DNA from: Bog-473 sp963791995
GTDB taxonomy: Bacteria > Actinomycetota > Acidimicrobiia > Acidimicrobiales > RAAP-2
DNA: 64,000 nt
Assembly (NCBI GenBank): GCA_963791995.1
Contig: CAWBUQ010000008.1
Span: forward strand, 1 to 64,000
Direction: 5' to 3'
Part shown: positions 18,277-26,105 of the stretch, piece by piece
Numbering within the stretch: the first letter of the stretch is position 1
How the letters are laid out: every line of letters begins with the position of its first letter
The notes under the pieces: generated by a model
The model's input: the letters and a program-made list of their open reading frames with translations, nothing else
The model's database searches: none
Told to the model about the DNA's origin: nothing
Position numbers and translations under genes: made by a program

Positions 18277-18919
18277 GGGCCCGCTCGTCCGCCTTGAGCG
18301 ACGCCGGCGAGAGCACGGCACCGGTCACGATCTTGCTGATGGTCCCGTTGGAACGGACGAACACCGCATAGGGATCACCGTCGAAGTAGAAGATCCCACT
18401 CGTGATGTTGGCGTCGGAGTCGAGCGCGACCGGGAAGTGCACCCCCTCGAGGTGGACGAACTGACGGGCCGTCGACGCTCCGTCCTCGCTGTCGATCCCG
18501 ATGACGTGGATGCGCGACAGTGCACCGCCCGCCTTCTGCTGTTGCTGCACGACCGCAGTGAGTGGAGGGAGCTCCTGGTGGCAGGCCGTGCACCAGGCGC
18601 CGAAGAAGAGCAGCACGGCCGGGACGCCGCTCCCACCACCGTCGGCGGGAACCGAGACCTGTGCATGGCCCACCGGACCGACGTTGACGGCCGTGAAGGC
18701 CGGCACCGGACCACCGACGTGCGGGGCCTGGTTGGTGCTCTGGCTGGTGCCGATCCCGGTGAACAGGCCGATGCCGAGCGCCACCGCCAGCACCACGCCG
18801 ACGAGGAGGAAGATCTTGCGCGGCTTGCGCGATGCCGGCGGCGCCACCGTGTCGGCCGGCGGGGCCGCTGTCTCGGGCGCGCCGGGACCATCGGGATCCG
18901 GAGGTGATGCGTCGGTCAT
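18257..18919 (-). CDS. TlpA/ResA-like membrane-anchored thioredoxin
   Basis: A 220-residue thiol oxidoreductase outside the membrane. A Pro/Ala-rich N-terminus (1-35) precedes one membrane helix (FLLVGVVLAVALGIGLF, about 36-52) and a thioredoxin domain with the redox motif WCTAC (in FFGAWCTACHQELPP). Such proteins reduce apo-cytochromes or copper-site cysteines. It stands next to ctaB, in line with a role in oxidase or cytochrome assembly. Only 12 bases separate it from ctaB, so the gene order ctaB - tlpA-like is probably an operon. Confidence 0.85.
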   Translation of the reverse strand: MTDASPPDPDGPGAPETAAPPADTVAPPASRKPRKIFLLVGVVLAVALGIGLFTGIGTSQSTNQAPHVGGPVPAFTAVNVGPVGHAQVSVPADGGGSGVPAVLLFFGAWCTACHQELPPLTAVVQQQQKAGGALSRIHVIGIDSEDGASTARQFVHLEGVHFPVALDSDANITSGIFYFDGDPYAVFVRSNGTISKIVTGAVLSPASLKADERALIPSGT

Positions 18920-18931
18920 CGGGCCGGGACG

Positions 18932-19867
18932 TTAGTGAACGTGATTGGTGATGAGTACGTCGCCCGCCATGGCCACGAACAGAACGGTGAGGTAGGTGAT
19001 GGAGTACCCGAACACCCGCATGGCGTCCTTGCCGCTCGCCTGCCCGTGCTGCGCCAAACCCCACAGGCGGGTGACCAGGTACAAGAACCCTGCGCCCAGC
19101 ACCGCCGCGGTGATCATGTAGATCCAACCCAGGTGGGCCACGGGACCGAGCAGGAACGACACGGCCACCAGCGCCACCGTGTAGTAGACGATCTCGGTCG
19201 TGGTCCGCTTCATCGACGCGACGACCGGGAGCATCGGCACGTCCGCCGCTTTGTAGTCCTCCTTGTAGCGCACCGCCAGCGACCAGAAGTGCGGTGGTGT
19301 CCAGATGAAGATGATGGCGAACATCGCCACCGGTGCCCAGGCCAGGCTGTCGGTCACCGCCGCCCATCCCACGAGGACCGGGACGGCGCCTGCCGCGCCG
19401 CCGATGACGATGTTCTGCGAGGATCGCCGCTTCAGCCAGAGCGTGTAGACGAAGACGTAGAAGAGCGTCGCCGAAATGGCCAGCACGGCAGAGAGCAGGT
19501 TCACCGCCAGCCACAGTTCGACGAACGCGGCCACCTCGAGGGCGAGAGCGAACACGAGCGCGGCGGTGGGCGTCATGGCACCCGTGACCAGAGGACGGTT
19601 CTTCGTCCGGTTCATGAGGCGGTCGATGTCCCGGTCGACGACCATGTTGATGGCATTGGCGCCGCCGGCGGCCAGTGCCCCGCCGGCCAGCGTGGCCGCC
19701 ATCAGCCAGGCCGGGGGCACGCCGCGCTGGGCCACCACCATGGTGGGCAACGTGGTGACCAGCAACAGCTCGATGATGCGTGGCTTGGTCAGGGCGATAT
19801 AGGCCGAAACGGTCGACCACGACCAACCAACCCGTCGACCAGGGAGCGCGGGGGCCTCGATGGACAT
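18932..19867 (-). CDS. ctaB: Protoheme IX farnesyltransferase (heme O synthase)
   Basis: A 311-residue UbiA-superfamily membrane enzyme that adds farnesyl diphosphate to heme b to give heme o, the first step to heme a. The aspartate motif is NMVVDRDIDRLMNRTKNRPL (residues about 95-114) and the second is VRYKEDYKAADVPMLP. About nine hydrophobic helices are visible. I chose ATG 19867 (MSIEAPALPG); the open frame further upstream runs under ctaA on the other strand. It is divergent from ctaA, which performs the next step. Confidence 0.95.
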   Translation of the reverse strand: MSIEAPALPGRRVGWSWSTVSAYIALTKPRIIELLLVTTLPTMVVAQRGVPPAWLMAATLAGGALAAGGANAINMVVDRDIDRLMNRTKNRPLVTGAMTPTAALVFALALEVAAFVELWLAVNLLSAVLAISATLFYVFVYTLWLKRRSSQNIVIGGAAGAVPVLVGWAAVTDSLAWAPVAMFAIIFIWTPPHFWSLAVRYKEDYKAADVPMLPVVASMKRTTTEIVYYTVALVAVSFLLGPVAHLGWIYMITAAVLGAGFLYLVTRLWGLAQHGQASGKDAMRVFGYSITYLTVLFVAMAGDVLITNHVH

Positions 19868-19920
19868 GCGGGACCAGCATACGACCGGGGCCTCGCCCGG
19901 GACCAAGCGGAAAGTCCCAG

Positions 19921-19934
19921 TACGCTTGGCCCAC
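19921..19934 (+). promoter_or_regulatory. Candidate leaderless promoter of ctaA
   Basis: A -10-like TACGCT at 19921-19926 ends eight bases before the GTG at 19935, and no ribosome site precedes that GTG. This is the spacing expected when transcription begins at the start codon. It is about 55 bases from the ctaB ATG on the other strand. Confidence 0.4.
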
Positions 19935-20903
19935 GTGTCGCGGAGCCGCACCCCCACCGTCTCACCGTCGCTGAGCCACCGCCTCGATGTCCTGGCCCTG
20001 GCCATGACCGCGCTCATCGTCATCACGGGCGCCGCCGTCCGCCTGACGGGCTCTGGCCTCGGGTGCTCCAACTGGCCCGAGTGCTCGGCCGGGCACCTGA
20101 CCTCCGCCCTCCAGTTCCACGGAGTGGTCGAGTTCGGCAACCGGCTGGTCACCGTGATCTTGACCATCGCCGTCGCCGCCGCCTTCTTGGGGTCGATCTT
20201 TCGAACCCCCCGCCGCCGTGACCTCGTCTGGCTGAGCGGCGGGCTGGTCGCCGGCGTGCTGGCCCAGGCCGTGCTCGGCGGCATCGTCGTCTACACCAAG
20301 CTCAACCCCTACCTCGTCATGGTGCACTTCTTCGCCACCATGCTGTTGCTGGTCGACGCCGTGGTCCTGGTGCACCGCTCGACGCGCGACTACTCGCCGG
20401 GTTCGGGCCGCCTTCTGGTACCACGACCGCTCATCCGCCTCTACTACGGCCTGCTCGCACTGCTCGCCGTGGTCATCGCGGCAGGCACGGCGACGACGGG
20501 CGCCGGGCCCCACGCCGGCGACGCCTCGGGCCAACAGGTGGCGAAGCGCCTGCCGGTCGCGCTGCGCGACATGGCCGAACTGCACTCGAGTCTGGCGCTG
20601 CTCCTGATCGGCGTGACCATCGGGCTGGTCGTCGGCCTGCACATGGGAACGGTGCCCGAACGGGTCCGCCGCTCGGCGCGCATCTTGATGGTGGTGATGG
20701 TGGCGCAGGCGGCGGTGGGCTACACCCAGTACTTCACCCATCTCCCGGCGCTGCTGGTCGAAGTGCACATCCTCGGCGTCACCGCGCTGGTCATCGGAGC
20801 GGTACAGACCTTTCTCGTCTGCACCTACCACGCCCCGGAGGCGGTGCCCGCCCCGGTCGTCCACGACTCGCCCTCGCCGGGGGTGCCCGTCGGTGCCCAT
20901 TAG
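19935..20903 (+). CDS. ctaA: Heme A synthase (COX15/CtaA family)
   Basis: A membrane enzyme of 322 residues with about eight helices that oxidises heme o to heme a. Conserved features: GAAVRLTGSGLGCSNWPEC near the start of the first helix, EFGNRLVT, MVHFFATMLLLVDAVV and a second half with DMAELHSSLALLLIG and EVHILGVTALVIG, supplying the paired heme histidines. I prefer the GTG at 19935 (VSRSRTPTVSP); the frame is open back to 19860 but that extension overlaps the ctaB start. It ends 32 bases before tRNA-Glu. Confidence 0.93.
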   Translation: MSRSRTPTVSPSLSHRLDVLALAMTALIVITGAAVRLTGSGLGCSNWPECSAGHLTSALQFHGVVEFGNRLVTVILTIAVAAAFLGSIFRTPRRRDLVWLSGGLVAGVLAQAVLGGIVVYTKLNPYLVMVHFFATMLLLVDAVVLVHRSTRDYSPGSGRLLVPRPLIRLYYGLLALLAVVIAAGTATTGAGPHAGDASGQQVAKRLPVALRDMAELHSSLALLLIGVTIGLVVGLHMGTVPERVRRSARILMVVMVAQAAVGYTQYFTHLPALLVEVHILGVTALVIGAVQTFLVCTYHAPEAVPAPVVHDSPSPGVPVGAH

Positions 20904-20914
20904 GCTCGGTTCGC

Positions 20915-20930
20915 CGTGCCCGAGGGCACG
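20915..20930 (+). terminator. GC hairpin after ctaA
   Basis: CGTGCC CGAG GGCACG forms a six-pair stem with a four-base loop between the ctaA stop and tRNA-Glu. No T-run follows, so intrinsic termination is uncertain. Confidence 0.3.
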
Positions 20931-20935
20931 GGCCC

Positions 20936-21008
20936 GCCCCCATCGTCTAGCGGCCTAGGACACCGCCCTTTCACGGCGGCAGCACGGGTTCAAATCCCGT
21001 TGGGGGTG
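20936..21008 (+). tRNA. tRNA-Glu (anticodon TTC)
   Basis: A complete cloverleaf: acceptor GCCCCCA pairs with TGGGGGT, the D-arm contains TAGCGGCCTAGGA, the anticodon stem CCGCC/GGCGG encloses CTTTCAC (anticodon TTC), and the T-loop is GGGTTCAAATCCC. CCA is not encoded. The following minus-strand PqqD-like gene ends two bases away. Confidence 0.95.
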
Positions 21009-21009
21009 C

Positions 21010-21324
21010 TCACACCGTGCCGGCGCCGATGCCGGCGCCGGCATCGACTACCAGGCCGAGCTCGCGCAGCTTGCCGACGGTCCGGTGCACGTCATCCGAG
21101 ATCTCAGCCGCCTGCTCAGGGTGGCGGCCGGTCAAAGTGCGCACCATTTCGTCCAGCGTGGTGGCGCCGTCGCAGAGCTCCCAGACGGCCGCGGCGCTGG
21201 CGTTGAGCAGAATGAGGAACTGGTCGACTTCGTCGTAGATCGCCACGTTGTCGTCCAGCTTGACGGCCGCAGTGCCCACGCGGCCTCGCGGCCGCAAGCC
21301 GCCATGGGGCCTCTCAACTGGCAT
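21010..21324 (-). CDS. PqqD-family protein (RiPP recognition element-like)
   Basis: A 104-residue protein with the PqqD fold: VKLDDNVAIYDEVDQFLILL strands, NASAAAVWELCDGATT, then a helical second half (DDVHRTVGKLRELGLV). PqqD-like domains bind leader peptides for modifying enzymes in ribosomal peptide pathways. ATG 21324 lies inside the end of the HprK-like gene (11-base overlap), so the two are co-translated. Here it accompanies a kinase and a Tat-exported protein rather than a known cyclase, so the peptide it serves is unknown. Confidence 0.85.
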   Translation of the reverse strand: MPVERPHGGLRPRGRVGTAAVKLDDNVAIYDEVDQFLILLNASAAAVWELCDGATTLDEMVRTLTGRHPEQAAEISDDVHRTVGKLRELGLVVDAGAGIGAGTV

Positions 21325-22225
21325 ACGCCTCGACGGTCTCCTCTGACCGGGCGGTGTACGCCTCAACGAGCCCCAAGACGAGCTCGCAGGCGACGTCGAG
21401 ATCCGACATCGTGAGCGCGACGCAGGTGCAGCGGGTGACCAGCGTCCCAAGCGCTGAAGCCCCCCGCTTCCCATGTTGCACGAGGTTGACCGCGTTGAGC
21501 GCGAGGTAGAAGAAGGCCTCGGTGTCCGACAACGGAGTGAGTTCGGTCGGGGCACCAGACTCGTAGCGGGGCACCACGACGATGCCCGGCGCGCACGGGC
21601 GTCCGACCGTGCGGGCGCTCCCGGCACCGACGGGCACGTGCCACTCCTCGCCCGCCCAGCGGCCGGCGACCAGCGCCGCCTCTCTCGAGGTGTGCATGCC
21701 CGGAAGAACGTCGTAGCTGCCGCGCTTGATCGTGATCGGTTTGGCGTAGGGCTGAAGCTGCCCACTCGCGAGATCCAGGGCGGCGAGCTCGTCCGTCAGA
21801 TAGGCAAGGCCCGCATGCGACAGCCCCGCGGCGAGGGTCGACTTGCCCGAACCCGAAGGGCCGGGCATGAGCACACCGGTGTCGCCGGCATTGAACGCCG
21901 CGGCATGGAAGAGCAGATGCTCGCCGCTCGCCTCCGCCGCACACCGGTTGACATCCCACACCACCCAGCCCACCGCATCTCCGGGACGCTGGCCCAGCGC
22001 GAGCGTCGTGCCATCGCGTCGTACGTCCACAAGGCGGGCGTCGTCGGGCGACGGTGACAACGAGTACATGTGCTCGGCCGGCCGCGCCAGTCCGGGCTCG
22101 CGGAGGCCACGCAGGAGCTGGTCCACGTGTCGCCCGAGCTCGAGGTCGTCGCTGCGCACCGCGAACCGGTACGACAGCCCGCGCAGCACCGACGTGCACT
22201 GCGCCGGCGGCGGACACACCTCCAT
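21314..22225 (-). CDS. HprK-like (HPr kinase-related) protein
   Basis: A 303-residue protein related to HPr serine kinase. It has the P-loop GPSGSGKSTLAAGL (residue about 125), preceded by HLLFHAAAFN and followed by LTDELAAL, the arrangement of HprK-type kinases. Relatives in lasso-peptide and other clusters phosphorylate peptide side chains; the substrate here is not shown. ATG 22225 follows the Tat-protein stop by three bases and the 3' end overlaps the PqqD gene, so the order is Tat protein - kinase - PqqD. Confidence 0.82.
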   Translation of the reverse strand: MEVCPPPAQCTSVLRGLSYRFAVRSDDLELGRHVDQLLRGLREPGLARPAEHMYSLSPSPDDARLVDVRRDGTTLALGQRPGDAVGWVVWDVNRCAAEASGEHLLFHAAAFNAGDTGVLMPGPSGSGKSTLAAGLSHAGLAYLTDELAALDLASGQLQPYAKPITIKRGSYDVLPGMHTSREAALVAGRWAGEEWHVPVGAGSARTVGRPCAPGIVVVPRYESGAPTELTPLSDTEAFFYLALNAVNLVQHGKRGASALGTLVTRCTCVALTMSDLDVACELVLGLVEAYTARSEETVEAYAS

Positions 22226-22228
22226 CTT

Positions 22229-22687
22229 CTACTCGTGGACCGGGCCGGGCGCTCCGGCTTCGCGCGCCGGCTTGCCGCTCGCGGGCGCCGGACTTGGCCG
22301 ACTGGCCCAGTGGTGCATCGCCCAGCCACCGGCCACCAGGGCCACCCCCACCGCCGCGTCACGCTCCAGGTTGAGCCCCGTAAACGCGAGCGCGTTGGCC
22401 AGGGCCGCCGCCTCTGAGGTCCCATCGCTCGACGCGGTCGACGGGCTCGAAGAAGGTTGCCCCACGACGCTGGGTTCTGTGACCGCGCCGGAGAGCACTG
22501 CCCCGTCGGCCGGCTTCGCCGTCAGGATCTCAGGAGCGACCCACGCGACAACGCCGGCGGTCGCCACGGCGGACATGCGGCCAATGGCTTGGCGTCGTGA
22601 GAAGCGCGGCCTGGTCTCGCCGTCGGGCGCGTCCTCGCTGGCCGCCGACGCGACTGACGCCTCTTCGCGCCTCTGTTCACTTGCCAT
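22229..22687 (-). CDS. Tat-exported protein with LAFTG sorting-like tail
   Basis: An unusual small exported protein, 152 residues from ATG 22687 (GGTGGA ribosome site). A twin-arginine signal, SRRQAIGRMSAVATAGVVAW, is followed by VAPEILTAKPADGAVLSG and a Ser-rich linker. Near the end comes LAFTG, a hydrophobic helix (DAAVGVALVAGGWAMHHWA) and a basic segment. LAFTG fits the LAxTG consensus of class E sortases, but a Pro-rich stretch of about 20 residues follows the helix. A longer frame with a GTG at 22786 exists. It may be the substrate of the kinase/PqqD pair; that is inference. No sortase gene is in the window. Confidence 0.65.
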   Translation of the reverse strand: MASEQRREEASVASAASEDAPDGETRPRFSRRQAIGRMSAVATAGVVAWVAPEILTAKPADGAVLSGAVTEPSVVGQPSSSPSTASSDGTSEAAALANALAFTGLNLERDAAVGVALVAGGWAMHHWASRPSPAPASGKPAREAGAPGPVHE

Positions 22688-22766
22688 TTCCACCGCCTGC
22701 TCTGGTCCTACGCGGGGTCGCTGCATCGCCTCTTCGAGAGACCCCCCGCGTCCCTCGATGTCGCCA

Positions 22767-22793
22767 CACGGGAGTGGCGCCGACACTCCCGTG
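22767..22793. promoter_or_regulatory. Perfect 9-bp inverted repeat in leader of the Tat-protein gene
   Basis: CACGGGAGT, a nine-base spacer and ACTCCCGTG form a perfect stem about 80 bases upstream of ATG 22687. It overlaps the alternative GTG at 22786. It may be an operator or an RNA hairpin controlling the operon; no T-run follows on either strand. Confidence 0.4.
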
Positions 22794-22834
22794 CTCCCCC
22801 TATGCCTCGGGGGCGACCCCCAATGACGCTTTTC

Positions 22835-22898
22835 CTTTGTTCATCTGTAGTTTACCGGTGAACGAACGTTTACCCAATTGAACAAATCTCGAACAAAG
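22835..22898. promoter_or_regulatory. AT-rich divergent control region with repeated boxes
   Basis: An A+T-rich island between the Tat-protein operon and the nucleotidyltransferase gene. It holds the inverted pair CTTTGTTC (22835-22842) and GAACAAAG (22891-22898), another TTGAACAAAT at 22879-22888, and the direct repeat GTTTACC at 22850-22856 and 22868-22874. Such spacing suggests regulator binding sites serving both directions. The regulator is unknown. Confidence 0.5.
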
Positions 22899-22978
22899 AA
22901 CTTGCGACGATCTTGCCGCGCGAGGCATGGAAGTCGGCGCCCACCCTCTACGGCGTCAGGCGGGGGCATGATGAAGCC

Positions 22979-23984
22979 ATGAACGGCGACGCGGTAACTG
23001 CACTCGAGCAGACGTCACTCGAGCAGACGTCGACGCTCCTCTGGGAGGCCTGTCGCCGTGATCCCGACCCGGCCGCGGTCTGGCGTGCGCTCGACGGCGA
23101 TGCGGACACAGCGCTTGCAGCGGCCGCGGCCACGCAACACCGGATCGGACCGTTGCTCTGGCGCGCGTTGGGCGCGGCCGGGGCCCGCGACTCGTTCGGC
23201 GCGGACGGCCTTGCACTGGGAGCGATGGCCGACGCCTTCCGGATGGAGGCGTTGCTCCTCATCCCGCGCGCCGTCGCCCTGGCGGTACGTCCCCTGACTG
23301 ACGCAGGACTTGAGCCCGTCGTGTTCAAGGGGCCCGCCGTACGCGGCGCGCTATCCCGAGCCCGGGCTACGGCCGATGGACGACATCGACCTCCTCCTTC
23401 CCGTCGACGACCACCGGCGCGCCCTCGCCGTGTTGCGCGATGCGGGCTGGCAAGTCGCCAGGGATGCTGGCGCCCACCACTACGACACCACGCTGGTCCA
23501 CGACGAGGTGCCGTCTTTTTCCCTCGAGGTCCACTACGGGCTGGAGGATGCCTCGCAGCGGGTGACAACGCTCGACCCTGCGGCGCTCTGGGCGCGTCGC
23601 GTGTCACTGCGCTGCGCCGGCACCGAAGCGTTCGGCCTCTCACAGGTCGACGAGCTGGTCGTGCTCGCTGCGCACGCCGGAAAGCCCTTCCACGGGTTCA
23701 TGCGACTCATGTGGATCGCCGACCTGGCGATGATCGTGGGTGACCCCGCGGCGCCGCCGATGGATTGGGACGCCGTCCGTGTCAGGGCAGAGAAGGCAGG
23801 GTGCCTCACCGTCGTCGGCGCGGCGCTCGCCCTGGCCCGCTACGCGGGCGTGGACTCGCCCTCCGAGCTGTTCCCGCTCCCGTCTCGCGGATGGCGCGGG
23901 CAGGCGCTGCGCCAGCTCGTCTCTGTGACGTGGCCCTTGACGAGACACGAGCTGCGCCGCTATCGCCTCGAATTACGCCGCTAA
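22979..23984 (+). pseudogene. NTP_transf_5-like nucleotidyltransferase, frameshifted
   Basis: Two reading frames together encode a nucleotidyltransferase-fold protein like those found in lasso-peptide and HprK/PqqD clusters. The first frame, from ATG 22979, reaches PVVFKGPAV; the second continues ARYPEPGLRPMDDIDLLLP, the metal-binding DxD motif of the family. The break lies near 23335-23345. After the stop at 23984 a third frame reads LTDAPAQRLRGLIALLGNW to 24127, so a second shift may hide the true C-terminus. Either the gene is dead or the sequence has base errors. It is divergent from the Tat-protein operon and shares its control region. Confidence 0.75.
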
Positions 23985-24135
23985 CAGACGCACCCGCCCA
24001 GCGCCTCAGAGGTCTGATCGCGCTTCTCGGGAACTGGCACGGCCTCGGGGTGCGCCTCCGCAAGAGGGCGAACCTGGTGGTGCACCCTTTCTCGACGGGT
24101 CATGACAGCGCAGTGCCGTCGCTCTAGCGCCGGTC

Positions 24136-24918
24136 TCATTCAGTCTGCTCCGCGTGGCCGCCGAGTAGTGCCAGAGCGACATGCTCCGGTCGCCTTCCGA
24201 CCACGATGTCTTGGTAGCTGAGCCCGTCGACGCGGCCGTCCCACTGGCCGCGGTGCACTGCGATCACCTCCATGCCCGCAGCGGTGAGCATCGCCCGCGC
24301 CGCCGGCTCGGAGACCGCGGCACCCGGGAACTGAGTAGTGGGTCGGTCGTCGTCCTCGTCGAGCAGGTACCACGAGCAGAGGCAATGGCCCCCCGGTCGC
24401 AGGAGCCGTCCGATCTCGCCGAGGTAACGGCGCACCCGCGGCGGGTCCAGGTGCAGGATCGAGATCAGCGTGGCGAAGTCGAACGACGCGGGCGGGGCGT
24501 CGATCGTGATCGCGTCGTCACCTGCCCGCGCACTCGGGTTGTACTTGCCGTGGTGCACGTCGAGCAGACGGAAGGCGAAGTGGGGAAAGCCGGCGGCGAC
24601 GTAGCGTTCGCACCATCTGATCCCCTCGGGCCAGGTGTCGACGCCGAGGTAGGAGCCTTGAGCGCTGAGATACCGGCTCAACGGCAGCGCCAGCCTGCCG
24701 ATCCCGCATCCGACGTCGAGCACACGGTCGGACGGAGTCAGCGAACCAAGATCGACGCAGTGACCGAGGAATTCGTTGCCCACCGCCTCGAAGTCGAACG
24801 CACCGACGAACCGTTGCATCCGTCGCGGTGGCAGCACTTTGCCCCGGCTCGCGTCAACGGTGTCGAGCACACGCCATGCGACGCGCTTGGACAGAGGGGG
24901 CGATGCGGTGTGCGCCAC
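24136..24918 (-). CDS. SAM-dependent methyltransferase
   Basis: A 260-residue class I methyltransferase. The SAM-binding motif is RVLDVGCGIGRLALPLSRYL (motif I, residue about 60), followed by the acidic loop YLGVDTWPEG and a later ASFDFATLISILHL strand. The methyl acceptor is unknown. I chose GTG 24918, two bases after the stop of the upstream GNAT-like gene; the frame is open further upstream but overlaps that gene. The pair is probably an operon with the FemAB/CelD-like acyltransferase. Confidence 0.85.
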   Translation of the reverse strand: MAHTASPPLSKRVAWRVLDTVDASRGKVLPPRRMQRFVGAFDFEAVGNEFLGHCVDLGSLTPSDRVLDVGCGIGRLALPLSRYLSAQGSYLGVDTWPEGIRWCERYVAAGFPHFAFRLLDVHHGKYNPSARAGDDAITIDAPPASFDFATLISILHLDPPRVRRYLGEIGRLLRPGGHCLCSWYLLDEDDDRPTTQFPGAAVSEPAARAMLTAAGMEVIAVHRGQWDGRVDGLSYQDIVVGRRPEHVALALLGGHAEQTE

Positions 24919-24920
24919 GC

Positions 24921-26105
24921 CTACTTGGTCCGGCGCCAGTCGAGCCGGCCGTACCCTCCGCCCTCGGCGAGCTCGAGCAGGGTGGCGTTGTTCAGGCCGA
25001 TCCGCTCGCCGACCTTGAAGATCCCCCCACGGAGGTAGCGGTCGAGCTTGAGGAACTGGATCCAACGCTCGTCCCGGGCTCCCCGCAGCCCGAACACGGT
25101 CGTCGACACCTTGCGCCGCTCGGGATACTCGCCCAGCGCGAACTGGTTGTTCTCGAAGGTGCAGATGTCGAGCGTCGAGGCGTCGGTCTCGTTTTGAAAC
25201 CAGTCATGGGTGGCATAGTGCAGCGCCGCACCCGGGCTGTACTTGATGTACCGCTCGTCGTAGGACCACTTCACCATCGATAGTTTCGAGCCACTGCGGA
25301 TCAGGCACTCCATGGCGACCGTCGTGTCGCCGACTTCGAGCGTCAAGACGTGAAACCGCCCTTCGGCTGCGAAACGGGCCGCCATGTCGAGGAACCATTC
25401 TGACTCGCCGGGCCGGGTCGTCATCGCGACGCCACCTGCTGCCTTGTAACCGGAGGCCTCGAGGGCCACGTAGTCGGCCGGTCCGTCCGGCTCGGACCCC
25501 CGGTCGATCACACGGGACTCGCCGCCGATCTCGCGACTGAGGCCGCGCAGCTTGCGAGCTCGGTTGGCGAGCGTCTTCTTCGAGTGCATCGACTCCGTCT
25601 CGGTCCCGGTCTGCTGGGACATGAAGGGCTGGTCCCAGGTCGTATAGGTCCTGCACGGGAGCCCGAGCTCGCGGGCCGCCTCGCGCGCCATCTCTCCGAT
25701 GGGGCCGCGCTCGTTCAGCCACTCGAGCACCAGGAGTCCCGGTCCGCCGCTCGAGCTGCGTGCCGTCAACTCGGCCAGGACCGCATGCATCGCCTTGGGA
25801 CCGTGGTCCGCGTCGACGAGCGGGGTCGCATCCCACGTCATCCGGCGGATCCGCGTCGACCACGCCGCCCGCGGGATCGAACGCCAGCGGCGCACGGTCT
25901 GCAGCGGGAGGCACGCGTGGAACGTGCCGTCCTCTTCGACGACGAGGATCGTGATCTTCGAGCCGTTCTGGAGGTGCTTGGCCGCGGGAAGGACGCACTC
26001 TGGCTCGGACATCGGGTTCGGCGAGGCGGCACGGGCCGCGAGGTCGCGCCAACGGGCGAGGTCGTCTTCGGAAATGTCCGCCGGTGTGATGGTTCGAACG
26101 TTCAT
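24921..26105 (-). CDS. GNAT-fold (BioF2/CelD-like, FemAB-related) acyltransferase
   Basis: A 394-residue protein of the double GNAT family represented by CelD/BcsL-type and FemAB-like acyltransferases. The second GNAT half contains AMECLIRSGSKLSMVKWSYD and the later SPGAALHYATHDWF, typical of these enzymes. They transfer acyl or aminoacyl groups to polysaccharide or peptidoglycan precursors; the substrate is not evident. ATG 26105 (MNVRTITPADI) is chosen because the upstream 19 residues look non-homologous. It is followed by the methyltransferase gene with a two-base gap. Confidence 0.75.
   Translation of the reverse strand: MNVRTITPADISEDDLARWRDLAARAASPNPMSEPECVLPAAKHLQNGSKITILVVEEDGTFHACLPLQTVRRWRSIPRAAWSTRIRRMTWDATPLVDADHGPKAMHAVLAELTARSSSGGPGLLVLEWLNERGPIGEMAREAARELGLPCRTYTTWDQPFMSQQTGTETESMHSKKTLANRARKLRGLSREIGGESRVIDRGSEPDGPADYVALEASGYKAAGGVAMTTRPGESEWFLDMAARFAAEGRFHVLTLEVGDTTVAMECLIRSGSKLSMVKWSYDERYIKYSPGAALHYATHDWFQNETDASTLDICTFENNQFALGEYPERRKVSTTVFGLRGARDERWIQFLKLDRYLRGGIFKVGERIGLNNATLLELAEGGGYGRLDWRRTK

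Noticed and set aside
19860..19934. Upstream ATG extension of ctaA
   Set aside because: The added 25 residues overlap the ctaB start and have no ribosome site, whereas the GTG at 19935 has a -10 at leaderless spacing.
20936..21008. tRNA-Glu as an integration site
   Set aside because: No integrase gene or repeated tRNA 3' end is visible near it.
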